A DNA stretch of 64,000 nt, taken from positions 532,001-596,000 of the forward strand of contig WHVA01000003.1 of the NCBI GenBank assembly GCA_015179125.1. The letters run 5' to 3'. The translations under genes and the position numbers were made by a program. Positions 41,604-52,779 of the stretch are shown one piece after another. Under the pieces are notes generated by a model. That model worked only from the letters and a program-made list of their open reading frames with translations, searched no databases and was not told where the DNA came from. Source of the DNA: Gautieria morchelliformis. Lineage: Eukaryota; Basidiomycota; Agaricomycetes; Gomphales; Gomphaceae. Positions within the stretch are counted from its first letter, which is position 1. Each line of letters begins with the position of its first letter.

Positions 41604-44600
41604 TCAGCAGTCCTCCAGCATCCGCACGAGCTGAGGGCTGTGTTGACCCCATTCGTGCGACAAGCAAGGTTAAACTCAACGCATCCGCTCTTTCGTCCTC
41701 CAACTCCCTCACTGACTTCCGACACAATTTCCGCACCCCCATTTACAGCATTGATCGACTCCGGTTTGACTCATTGCTTCCTCGATTCTGACTTTGTTTT
41801 GAAACATAAACTTCCGACCCGCAACATTCCGATAATTCCGCTCCGCCTTTTCGATGGGTCATCCAACACGGCAATTTCCCAAGTTGTGGACCTGTCTATC
41901 CGTTTCGCTACTGGGGACAACCATGAAGTGATGTTTTACGTTACTCCGCTAGATGCTAGCTGTTCTGTTGTACTAGGACACAATTGGCTCTCCCGATATA
42001 ATCCGTCGATTAACTGGGCATTGGGTCAAATACAGTTCCGTACCCCGGATCAACTTCCATCTATTCCAACGTCGTCCGCAAAGATGGCTCAGGCCTCTTC
42101 TGCAACTCCGCTTGTGGATTCAGTTCCACACTCTGGTCCCGCTTTAGCACCTCCATCCCTCGAAGTTCCTCGAATAGCGCTCGTTTCCGCCACCACTTTC
42201 CGCGTATTGCAACGGCAAGAAGATACGACCGTTTTTCAGCTTCACCTATCCGATTCGGCTTCAGTCAAGGCTCGTTCCACCTCGACTTCCGCTCCGGTCG
42301 ACATGAGCTCAGTTCCGGAAGAGTATCGTGACTTCCCAGATGTGTTCAATAAGGCCAAAGCCGATAAACCTGCTGAACATCGACCCTACGATTTGAAGAT
42401 AGATTTGGAAGAAGGAGCATCTCCGCCCCTTGGACCGATCTACTCCCTCTCGCAAAGTGAACTCCAGACTCTCCGCGAGTTTGTTGATGAACATCTCAAC
42501 ATGGGCTTTATCCGCCCTTTGCTGTCTCCGCACAGCGCTCCGGTCCTTTTCGTCAAGAAGAAGGATGCATCTCTCCGCCTCTGCGTCGATTTCCGAGGAC
42601 TTAATGCCCTCACTACGAAGGACAAATATCCGCTTCCACGCATTTCCGATCTCCTCGACACTCCCCGCAGGGCGAAGATCTACACCAAAATCGACCTCCG
42701 GCATGCTTATCACCTTGTCCTCATCCACGAAGGTGACGAGTGGAAAATGACCTTCTGCACTCGCTACGGTGCTTTTGAGTGGGTTGTCATGCCTTTCGGT
42801 CTAACCAATGCTCCCGCTGCTTTTCAGCGCTTTATGAACGATGTATTTTCCGACCTCCTTGAGTATGCGTTCTAGTCTACATTGACGACATCCTCATCTA
42901 TTCCAACACACTGGAAGAAGACCGGGAACATGCCCACAAAGTACTCCGCCGTCTCCGCAAACACCACCTCTACACAAAAGCAGAGAAATGTGAATGGCAC
43001 CGCAACACGGTTGAATACCTCGGCTACATCCTCTCTCCTACGGGTCTCACCATGGCAGAGGTCAAGGTCAAGGCAATTCAAGAATGGCTGGAACCCCAAC
43101 ATGTTAAGGATGTACAGTCTTTCCTTGGCTTCACCAACTTTTACCGACGTTTCATTTATCACTTTTCCGACATCACTGTTCCGCTCACGCGTCTCACCAG
43201 GAAGGGTGCCCCATGGAATTTTACTCCGGAATGCCATTCCTCATTTGAAGCTCTCAAAGCGGCCTTCACTACGGCTCCTATACTCGGTTTCTGGATTCCT
43301 GATGCCCAACTTGTACTCGAAACCGACGCTTCCGACTACGTGCTAGCCGTGATTCTTTCCATCATTTCCCCTGCCGATGGAGAAATTCATCCAATCGCCT
43401 TTCATTCCCGCACCTGTTCCGCCCCTGGACTCAACTACGACGTCCACGATAAGGAACTACTTGCAATCTTCGAAGCCTTCAAAATTTGGCGCCACTACCT
43501 CAAAGGTCCAACTTATCCGATCGACGTTGTAACGGATCATAAGAACCTTGAGTATTTTGCAACTACTAAGATTTTGACTTGCCGTCAAGTCCGCTGGTCT
43601 GAATATCTCTCACAGTTCAACATGGTGATCCGCTTCCGTCCCGGAAAGCTTGGAGCAAAACCCGACGCGCTCACTAGACGTTGGGACGTCTACCCAAAAG
43701 AGGGAAGTAGCGACTATGCCAGCATTAATCCACACAATTCCGCCCAGTATTCTCGACTGAGCAGCAGCTGGCATCATCCCTGCGTGCCACAGCATTGCGG
43801 TTTCCGCTACTCCACGCCTCAATCATTATGGACACCGAGTCTCTCCACTCCGACATCCATTCCGCACTTCGTTCCGAGCCCATCTCCACAACCCACCTCG
43901 ATAACCCAACCAGTCCTGGATGGTCCCTCGATTCCGACAGTTTCCTCCGGTACAAATCCCGGATTTACGCTCCGGAAACCAACGATCTACAACTTCACAT
44001 ACTCCAGCAAAGCCACGATCACCCGCTCTCAGGACACCAAGGCCAGAACAAGACCCTCGACATCATTCGACGTACCTACACTTGGCCCCTCCTCCGCATG
44101 ATGGTCCAAGACTACTGCAAGTCGTGCACCACCTGTATGCGAGCCAAGCCTCAACGTCACAAACCCTACGGCCTCCTGAAGCAACTTCCGATCCCGGAAC
44201 AACCCTGGAATTCGATATCCATGGATTTCATCGAGAAACTTCCTAAGTCATCTGGCTATGATACCATCCTAGTGATCATTGACCGCCTCACAAAGCAGTC
44301 CATCTTTATTCCGACCTACGACACCATCACTTCTGCCCAGCTCGCACAGCTCTTCATGCTCCACGTCTTTTCCAAGCACGGCATCCCCTCCCATGTCACT
44401 TCCAACCGTGGATCAGAATTCGTGTCCTCCTTTTTCCGCACACTTGGCAAGGCTCTTGACATGAAGCTCCACTTCACTTCCGGTTATCATCTCAAAGGTG
44501 ACGGACAAACGGAACGTACTAATCAGACCCTCGAGCAGTACCTCCGCGTCTATTGCAACTACCAACACAGCAATTGGTCCGACCTTCTTCCGCTTGCGGA

Positions 44601-45300
44601 ATTCGCTTACAACAATGCGCCTTCTGCTACCACTGGAATTTCGCCCTTCTACGCCAACAAAGGCTACCACCCGAATTTCGCCATCCACCCTGAACGCGAC
44701 CTCGCCTCTGCAAGAGCCCGAGATTTCGTTGTGGAACTCGACGACCTTCACCAGCACCTCCGAGAGAACATTTCCGCTGCACAAAAGAGATATCAAACTT
44801 CTGCCGATCGGAAATGTCTTCCGCAACCGGCATTCAAGATTTGCGACAAAGTCTTTGTCAAAGCTGAAAACTTCCGCACCACTCGCCCCTCGAAGAAGCT
44901 CTCTGAAAAATACCTTGGCCCTTACGAGATCATCGCTAAGGCCGGCAGTCGTTCTTTCACTCTCAGACTTCCTGACAATATGCGCACAGTACATCTGGTA
45001 TTCCATGTCTCTATGCTTGAACCCGCAGTTCCGAATACGATTCCGAATCGAGAACTACCTCCGCCTCCGCCAGTCATTATCGACAGAGAACTGGAATACG
45101 AGATTTCGGAAATCCTCAATTCCAAGCTCGACAAGCAATACTGTTGTCAACTACAGTACCTAGTCAAGTGGGCAGGCTATGAAAACACCGACGAAGAGAC
45201 TTCCTGGATTTCCGCCACGGAACTCGGCCACGCCTCCGAACCCGTCTCAGATTTCCACAAGGCATACCCTGCCAAGCCTGGACCCCTTCTCGCGCATTAA
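41594..45300 (+). pseudogene. Element 2 pol, frameshifted
   Basis: Same domain order as element 1: protease (LIDSGLTHC), RT ([21 protein letters not shown]), YIDD in a shifted frame, RNase H (LVLETDASDYV), integrase zinc region (CKSCTTCMRAK), catalytic MDFIEKLP, TSNRGSEF and GDGQTERTNQ, and a chromodomain (YEISEILNSKL, LQYLVKWAGY). Frames break near 41700 (deletion before the protease), at about 42866 (one base lost, giving LLEYAF then stop) and at about 43740. Where element 1 has TSDRGSEF this copy has an Asn for the catalytic Asp. It cannot make an active enzyme. Confidence 0.92.
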
Positions 45301-45523
45301 GTCGTTTCCGACACTTCCGCCATTCTATTCCGTTTTCACTCTTTCAGTCACAAGTCAAAATCCAATTAATTTCCAGTACTCTAATTCCAACATTTCAAGA
45401 AATCTATTCTACAAGTCATTCCGACCCCTAGTCATCCTCCATTGTGTCTTCGCTGAAACCCGCCCAGTCTTCCGCTTCCGGATTCTCCGCGTTTCCGTTC
45501 TGACCATACGCCTCCACAAACCT

Positions 45524-45895
45524 TCACACATCCTGCACTTCGCCCTCGGATACCTCCACCTCCAAGTTCCCCCTGTCATTGTTCCCCCTCAACTCCCCCA
45601 CGACCCGTTCCAACAAGTCCTCGTACGCACCCAGGTGATCCGCGAGGGCCAGGTAGAACTGGTGTTGCATTAGCAACCTCTCGTCCCCCTGCCGAAGCAA
45701 TTCCTGGAGTGACCTAGCAATATCCGCAAGCGGATCCGCCGTCTGCTCCTCCCGTGTCGTCCCACTTCCGCTCGCCTCCGGCCCGTCTTGGACTCTCGCC
45801 TTGGCAGCCCTGGACAAGGGCTTCCGCGCAACCTGAGCAGGCTTTTCCGAGCCTACTTCCGATCCTCCGGTCTTCCTATGAATTCCAGACGTCAT
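45524..45895 (-). pseudogene. Antisense ORF fragment of element 2
   Basis: Lies after pol on the opposite strand, as in element 1. The 123-residue frame includes DPLADIARSLQELLRQGDER and LGAYEDLLERVVGELRG, which align with the C-terminal helical part of the element 1 antisense protein (PLLDIAESLRGIRK, MSAVLEQFKRE). The Zn-cluster and N-terminal coiled coil are absent because the element is truncated at about 45900. Confidence 0.6.
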
Positions 45896-45900
45896 GTGAT

Positions 45901-46561
45901 GCGTCTACATGCACCCATGCTTTCTCATTATTTCCCAGGCTGAGTTATGGTGAAAGTGTAAAAATATGAGAACTATACGATAATGCTCAGTAGATGCTTC
46001 GATGCAAAGTACTATGATATTTTTACCTATACGATAATGCTACAAATCGTATAGATGAGCTAAAGTGAATGCGAGACTAATAATGCGTTTCTTACCTCAG
46101 TAGATGCTTCGATGCAAAGTACTGAGGCAGAGTACAGAAGATACTAGCTACTTATAGTTCTTGGAGAACAATGGGAATTATACTACAATAGGGACATCAG
46201 GACAAAGGAAAATATAGAAACAATGAAGCTGCGCATGCTTTGTCACAATGGGGTGACACGGGGTGACGCGGTTTGCTATTGTGCTTACGCGTTCACTCCT
46301 ACAGAAAGCTGGATGGAAGTCCGAAAAAACACAGTCAAGTACAACGGCATTGATCACTCACAAGGTCCACGACGTCCACGGCTCACTGGCAGGGATATAG
46401 CTGAAGCAGAGTATTCTACACATACACGTATTACCAACGCTAGTCCGAATCTCAGGACCACGATGAATAGGAATGATGTTAGCTACGGTTGCGGAAGAGA
46501 TGCATAATTGAGTGTGGAACTGATGAAGATGAAGCAGGGGTATAAGAAAACCCTAGAACTT
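45901..46561. other. Non-coding stretch with a 26-bp direct repeat
   Basis: CAGTAGATGCTTCGATGCAA plus AGTACT occurs at 45988-46013 and 46098-46123, and TATACGATAATGCT also occurs twice. No gene is recognised. Confidence 0.6.
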
Positions 46562-46967
46562 TCATTTTCCAGAAGACGATACAGAACATCGGAAGTGGGA
46601 CGAGGGGTGTCCTGTTTCCGAGGAGAAACTGGCATTGGCGAGTGACGGAGGCGGGAGGACGGACTTTACCGATTTAGTTGGCCTTGTGGAGGGCAGTGGT
46701 CTTGTGGAGCTAGCGCGTGGACGTGGCTTCGGATCCAAGACGAAGGGTGGCGGGAAAAACAAGAGTGTACAGGTCGTGTCCATTGCTAATGGTGTCAGAG
46801 CAGAAGAGCTGGTGGCGGGGTTAATAGGGTCCTGCATCAGTGGGAGCACAGAAGACGCCGCCCTTGATGTGAGTGAAGAGGAGGTGAAACATGTCTGGGA
46901 AAGAGATCGCAAGGATAGCCAGGGAGGTCAAGGCCAGACTCAGAGACACCACAATCACGAAGGCTGA
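46562..46967 (+). CDS. Hypothetical exon or small gene
   Basis: An open frame reads through about 46560-46967. It could begin after a splice acceptor (TTTTCCAG, about 46565-46572) or at the ATG at 46635. The translation is acidic at first (PEDDTEHRKWDEGCPVSEE) and then mixed (VSIANGVRAEELVAGLIGS), ending in a His-containing tail. It looks more protein-like than the complementary frame, but I recognise no family and no upstream exon. Confidence 0.3.
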
Positions 46968-48696
46968 CTTCGAAGGCGCAGAGGAGGATTAGGATAATTA
47001 TGCATGTGGCGACGGCGCGCCACCAGCGATCAAGATTGCCACCCTGCATGGCTTCTATGCCGCAGTTCTGACCCGTCGGAGGCGCTCCTGAAGATAATAG
47101 TAAAATAGTATTTAATAGGGGGATGCGCGGCGTTCAGTGACGCAGGTGAGCTAGAGGTGGCATTTTCCTTGAGTCTGCTCGAGAACGAGCTGGATCCGGA
47201 GAGAGGAAGCCCGGATGTAATGCGCAGAGTAGCTAATAGGAGTGCTGCTGACGCGAACCTAGCATGGAGGCCTAGATTTCGAACACAGCTTCTAGAAAAC
47301 TCCAGATCTTCAGACATTTTGCATATATACTAGGAAGCCTAAGGCCTAACTGCTGGTTTAACTGCATTTCTCAAGCGTTACGGTTTCTGCGCCGGCCTTT
47401 GCTTGGGAGCCGCCAATGCTTGCATGAGACGCCTTCAGTGCCGCCAGAATGTGTGCAGGAATGACTGTAGTGGCGGGGAAGAGTCGACGGTGATCCTGCT
47501 ACGGCAAGATCAATGGCGCAACGAGCGACAGAAACTGAGCAATGTTTGGCAAATTGGCAAGCCGAGCACTCAGGATGGACTTCATCTGAGCAGCTGTGTA
47601 AGGCTCAAAGTGGATTGTTCGAGTAGTGGCTGATGGTTCGGCATGTGTGTGTTAGAGATACCAATGAGCTGAAGACAAGCTCGCATCTGTGGAGCAGCCG
47701 CGACGGCGAACATTTGCGAGGTCTATGCAACAAGGTGCTCTATCTCATCAAGAACAAGAATACTAGAAAACAATCGGTTAAAAACCTAGATCATATGAGT
47801 AGTATTGATCTCGAACCATCTTTTTGCCGTGAAAAAGTTTGCTAAAGCGTTGCCCCCAGTCAACCTTTGCTGGACTACCACGCTTAGTTTCCTCGGGGAA
47901 CACGGCCGCTGCAAGCTCACAGAGGGCCCGTAGGAGGGGGTGGCATTCGTTTCCCGGGTAGTTCGGGTCCTTGCTCGAAAGTGTGTTCTCACGATTTAGG
48001 GATCCCTGATATAAGCGCTGGTCGTTATCTAGCCGACAGGCTCGCAACAATCGACTGGTCACTGGCATCAGCCCTGCTCCAGCAGCCCGGTACTGGACAC
48101 AGGGATGGGAGACACTACAGCGGCCACCACAGCATGCGCTGCCCTCGCTGCCCGCAGCAGCCACGGCACGCTTCTCCAACTATCTGAACCAATTACCGGG
48201 CTCCCGTTGGTGCCTAGGCCTTTTATATGAAATCGGCCCGATAAAGGACGTCGGCATCAGTGGATCTACCCCACATCCCTGATTTGCCTTTTGAGGCGTG
48301 TGCCATCGCCATACTATTCGGTGCACCACACACACCGTCAACCCTCGTCCATATCAGTTCTGTGCATCCCGACAGACTCGACTCGCTCAGTGCGTAACCT
48401 ATTTTGTCTATTTTTGCAGAGAGGCGCATCATTTGTTCTAACGACCTTATCATGCGTCGTGCGCGACACGAGATCATTTGATCGGGCCCGTTTATCTTCC
48501 CCGTGGGTGCTTTGTAAGTAAGGGCTCCACACTGATATCCTGGGAGATCGCACTGTTTTGCGTCACAGGGAGCAGAATCCTGTAAGACGGAGGGAGCGCG
48601 AAAACCTGCTAGGATGTGTGCAGTGGCTTTGAAAAATGATCATCTATTTAACAGCAGGCTCGATCGACATAATTTGAAAGCGGTTCGTATGATCTC
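46968..48696. other. No recognised gene
   Basis: Short frames exist, the longest on the minus strand at 47778-48179 (133 codons, with NPNYPGNECHPLLRALCELA), but none matches a family I know. It may hold an unrecognised spliced gene. Confidence 0.35.
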
Positions 48697-49578
48697 TCAA
48701 AAAAGTAAGAAAAGTAGATTATACAAAAAAGGAAGAGAAAATATTTTAAAAATAGAAGAAAAAAAGAAACCAAAGCGGCTCTGTCGAGCGGTTTGGAGCC
48801 TGATTTCCTCAGCCTTGTTGTGTAATTCACGCAAGTCACCAATCATCGTCTGCATCAGGCGTCTGGTGGTGCGGTCGGCATCGGGTCTAGGGCATAGGGT
48901 CAAGGTACATACGATTGCGTTTCCTGAAGCATTTTCAAGGCCTTAACCTCTTCCTTCAAGGATTCCACCCCCTTCTGTATACTAAGGTTTAAATGGCTGA
49001 TGGAAGGTCAGAATAAACTCGAAAAAATGCCAAGGCGACGTACGTGGCATCCGTTACCATTGCCACTTCTAGTAACCCTTTAATATGTCTGATGGTATTT
49101 ATAAAGCTTTTGACGTCGGAGGCCTTCAGGGGCCATTTGAGAGCCTGAAAGGGCCCCTTTTGTTTGAGGCTGGATGTCGTGCCCTCTATAGTGCAACCTA
49201 GTGCCGCCTCAAGTGTGCTCTCCGCCCCTGCCTCGACATCCCCCACCTTTCCATGCAGCCGAGGCAGGAAATTTTCCATCTCTTCTCTGCATTGTTTGAT
49301 TAAACTGTTCAGAGTCTCCAAACGAGAGGCCCCCCCGGGCTCCGACTGAGAACTCTGCTGGTCTGCCAGGCCCACTGCGTCTTTCAGCACGGTGTGAAGC
49401 GCTTGCAGTTCTGCTGCCAGGCTCTCCCGCTCGCTGGAGGATTTTATGATGTCCGTAGCTATTCTAGTTGCCTTGATACATGCACTTGTGATCTCAAGGA
49501 TGTCCGCAGTTTTCCCTGAGTTGTTTCATTAGCATTCTACCATGAGATAGTTAGCAGTGACTTGCCTGCTGGTTCCAT
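48697..49578 (-). CDS. NLR-type N-terminal domain protein, standalone
   Basis: I infer four exons: 49578-49566, 49515-49044, 48981-48913 and 48886-48697, 247 residues, all in frame. The protein starts MEPAGKTADILEITSACIKA and contains ALKWPLKASDVKSFINTI and MVTDAT, the hallmarks of the helical N-terminal domain of the NACHT-ankyrin protein at 10652-15405. The first intron is GC-AG after CAG (CAG/GCAAGTC), as in that gene, and exon 2 ends AC/GTACGT as its exon 3 does. After a coiled-coil-like part (GVESLKEEVKALKMLQETQ) and LMQTMIGDLRELHNKAEEIR the frame ends in a Phe-rich tail from a poly-T stretch. That tail looks like run-off, so the gene is probably truncated before a lost NACHT domain. A short regulator is the alternative. 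Confidence 0.65.
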
Positions 49579-50510
49579 GAGTTGAGCTAGCTATAGCTTC
49601 GAGTTGGTTTAGAGGCGAGTGGGTTTAAAAGACTCCACAGCACAGGTTTTCCAGTTATGGAAGCAAAGTGGCTTCATTTGAAAGCAGATGTTCTGCCCAG
49701 TATGTGCATATATACATATATTGACCTAATAGCTGGCCTTAATTTGGTATTGGGTATGTATATCCTCCTCCTTTCCCATGCTTTCCCCACAGTCCTGCAT
49801 TCCCTGGCCATCCTCTTACACACTCCTTCCATGTGTGCTGCTAACTCGACCTCCTTAGCACCACCCGGGCGCCTTCAGGCAGTTCCACGGCATCTCCCGA
49901 ACCGAGGGCCGGTTCCTCGGATTCTTCTCTGACTCTTTCTGACCAGTTCGACCACCCGAACACAACTAATTGTGGGCAATTGTGACTGGATGGTACCAGT
50001 TCCAACATGATCGAGTTAGTAGCTTAAACTCTTTGGGCGGAATACATAACCACTCAGCCGTTCCACTTAGTTATCTGGCCCCGCTTCTGTTTCAGAATGC
50101 CCTGGGTCTCTCACGACAACTTTCCCTCATTCTGGGTGGGGCGAGTGCCGTTACTTTCCTTGTCGGCTCAATCATTCCCATTTGGGTCTGTCTACTGTCT
50201 CTCTTTGAACCATCTGCTCATATTCGCCCGTAGAACACTGACCGCTATGGGCGCAGACCAATTCTCATGCTTTCCTGCGGTGGTACATGTTTTTGCTTTG
50301 CGATGACGGCCATCCTGATCTCTACAAATACAAAGCCCGCGGCGTTCGGTGCTGCGGCGATCATTTTTTGTTCCAAATTTGCATAGGCATGGGATTCTTG
50401 CCAAATGTAAGCGCGTACTGTTGCGGGCGTCCCACCTATTAATTTGCTATCGAGACATGGCTTTATCCTGCAGAGATTTTTAACGAGACACAGCCGTTTA
50501 GCTTTCGCTG
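49579..50510. other. Intergenic, no recognised gene
   Basis: Divergent upstream regions of the NLR-type gene (minus) and the CipC-like gene (plus). Several short open frames are present but none is recognisable. Confidence 0.4.
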
Positions 50511-51137
50511 ATGCCTTATCACAGATTTCCACCACGCGGATCCGAGCGCGAGGCGATGCAGTGGCAAGCTTCGCGGGATGGGAATAATGAGCTGTGGTTG
50601 ACGACATGTTTAACAGCTATTGCTGGCGCAGCCGGATTTGCCACAATGAAGGCATACGAGTCTCATCTTCGTGCGACAGGCCAGCAGCCATCCCATGTGT
50701 TGATGAAGGTCTGTCATTCGATTTATACTCATGAAACATGTTTTAAATTTACCAATACACAGGACATTCTCGCAGGTATTGCTGCAGCTGAAGTCGACAA
50801 GCTTGTCGAGACTAACGCCGGTGGGACCGGCTGGGAATACGCACAGTCTCAGGGTGGCTACGCTTCAGAGCATAACTATGGTGGAGGTGCGCCCTGGGGT
50901 GCTCCCTGTCATGGCGGGTATGCCGCTTACGGAGGTGGGTATGATGGAGGATACCAGCAAGCGCCACGAGGGTACTATCCGCCTCCCCAGGCATACCCTC
51001 CTCAACAGCCATACTACCAGCAGCAAGGGTGCGGCCAGCCCGAATATGAAGGTTACCGGTACGAGGGCGAGCATCACCGTCGCCACTCAGGTGAACATCA
51101 TCACGAGGAGCACCACCATCATCATCGCCACCACTAA
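50511..51137 (+). CDS. CipC-like protein with Gly/Tyr/Pro and His-rich tail
   Basis: Exons 50511-50708 and 50763-51137 with a 54-nt GT-AG intron that preserves frame either way; the spliced product is 190 residues. The N-terminal half (LTTCLTAIAGAAGFATMKAYESH, then HVLMKDILAGIAAAEVDKLVET) matches the CipC-like (DUF3759) family, small fungal proteins first noted in an antibiotic response; their biochemical role is unknown. The C-terminal half is low complexity: Gly/Tyr-rich, then Pro/Gln-rich, ending in repeated His with Glu (EEHHHHHRHH), which could bind metal. No signal peptide. Splicing removes an insert with two Cys (VCHSIYTHETCF) that breaks the family helix, which supports the intron. 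Confidence 0.8.
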   Translation: MPYHRFPPRGSEREAMQWQASRDGNNELWLTTCLTAIAGAAGFATMKAYESHLRATGQQPSHVLMKVCHSIYTHETCFKFTNTQDILAGIAAAEVDKLVETNAGGTGWEYAQSQGGYASEHNYGGGAPWGAPCHGGYAAYGGGYDGGYQQAPRGYYPPPQAYPPQQPYYQQQGCGQPEYEGYRYEGEHHRRHSGEHHHEEHHHHHRHH

Positions 51138-51483
51138 GATCTATCTCTATATCCGTCGTCGCCCATTGTCATATGCCCTATGTCCCATCATCTGTATCAC
51201 CCTCCCATCCCGTGCTTTGTAACCCGCCGCGCCAGTCGTGGCCATGGGATTGGACTGCTGGAAACTTTTTGTTCACGAATGCAAGTCTGCTCTGAAAATA
51301 CCTTATTTATCTACCCACACCTGCCAAATTCTTTCGCTTCGCCAATACCCGACGTCAAGCCATGCCATCAATCGTGAAGCCGGACTGCCATGGATGTAGG
51401 ATATTATACCCCACCCTTCACTTCTTCCTTGATGTCCATGCCCTGCACAGATGTGGCACGAGAATGGACACCCCGCTGGACAG

Positions 51484-51744
51484 TCATTCCACCCTCGCAC
51501 CCCATGCCCCCCCAGTGATACCACCCGTCTGATTAATGTCTTCGAGCTCTAAGTCCTAGATTCACAGATCGTTAGGAGATAAAACCCTTCCCACGCTGTG
51601 ACTCAGATTGAACACCGTACGCACCTTTATCTCGGGAAAGAAGAGATATATAATGGGTATCCACAATGCATTGAAAATAGCGAAAATGACAAAGACGCGC
51701 CAGCTTATGCGGGCGATTGCGGGCGTCTGTTGCCTCAGCATCAA
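51484..51744 (-). pseudogene. C-terminal remnant of an MFS sugar transporter
   Basis: On the minus strand ISWRVFVIFAIFNALWIPII plus YLFFPEIK is the last transmembrane helix and the PE-K motif of fungal sugar porters. A GT-AG intron (51624-51556) joins it to DLELEDINQTGGITGGAW, the usual cytoplasmic end, with TGA at 51484. The preceding eleven helices are not found upstream, where frames are broken, so only the 3' end remains. Confidence 0.75.
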
Positions 51745-52779
51745 GTTACAGGGCTACGCGCCGCTGTGGCAAGCACCTACTTCCAGAAAGTTGGAAATGG
51801 GAGTATTTCTCCAATAGGTGGCCAGGGGATGAACCTGGGTATTTGTGACGCAGTGCTCAGTGTAGACAGTAGCACACGCGATAAGGTCACAAAGTCCAGT
51901 GATCCTAAACAGAGAGCGAGCTCGAGAATTATGCTAATTCGCGTAGGAAAATAGGTGTCAGGGTAGTTGTGCTAACCAGAGGCCTCACGATCCTCCTCAA
52001 CACTAAAGTAGCAGCGGCTGGCGAAGAGTTTTCCGGAACCTTGTTCTTCGCGCGGTGTCTTTTTTTAGCTGTTCGCCATCGATGTGATGTACCAATACTA
52101 CTGTATGAACTTATCGCTGCGGTGGAAGATCTGCCAATATACTAACTAGTGTGAATAGCGCCTCTAAACGGTACCATCACATGCACAGTGTCTGCAGTAC
52201 ATACGATACAGAGTTTGGACTCATTCCGCGCGATGCTGGGGTAGGGCCTTCAAGTTGATCGATGATCCTGAGCTAGTATCGTGATCTAGGTCAAAGGACC
52301 ATTTTATGTAACGCAAATTCCCGTACGGTAGGGAGATATCGATGATAGTCGAGTCAATTACCTAATTCAGTGACCAAGTGCACGCACGCCCTACGTATGT
52401 CTATAACCGACGTTGCCAAGTTGTTTGTCAAGGAATATTTTCACCGGCGTTATGCCATGAAAGGGTAGTGCATGGCTCAACACATTGTTTTCATGACTGG
52501 CGACGGTGCCGCAGTGCCTGGATGGTTAAAGACAATGGGCGTTATGTGCACAGGAATGGTGAGCCAGTTCATTTATATGCTCACAGCCACCTGCGTGTAC
52601 CTCTTCTTCGCGATTTCGCCCCTAGATAAGAGTGCTACTCAAGCTATCGATTATCCAGACTCTACTCCTCCCAATTTCCAACTTGAAAACCCATTGCGTT
52701 AACAGCCTTATTCGAGTGAGTGGCATGCTTTAGCCCAGTGTCTATACTCGCAATCGTCATATTCACTGTCCTGTGATTA
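51745..52779. other. Mostly non-coding; one unassigned small frame
   Basis: 52472-52702 (plus) encodes 76 residues with one or two hydrophobic stretches (SQFIYMLTATCVYLFFAISP). I cannot name it; it could be the last exon of a membrane protein. Nothing else is supported. Confidence 0.3.

Larger units (their letters stand above)
38767..45900 (+). mobile_element. Broken gypsy chromovirus (element 2)
   Basis: Older relative of element 1 in the opposite orientation: 5' LTR 38767-40138 (split by a TRIM), primer site 40141-40151, gag 40172-41603, pol to 45300, then an antisense ORF fragment (45524-45895). No 3' LTR follows, so the 3' end is lost at about 45900. Gag has several stops and pol at least three frameshifts. 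It keeps the primer site, the TATA/self-primer spacing and the slippery heptamer of element 1. Confidence 0.92.

Noticed and set aside
52472..52702. Small membrane protein gene
   Set aside because: Only 76 codons, no family match and no clear upstream exon; kept as an unassigned frame only.
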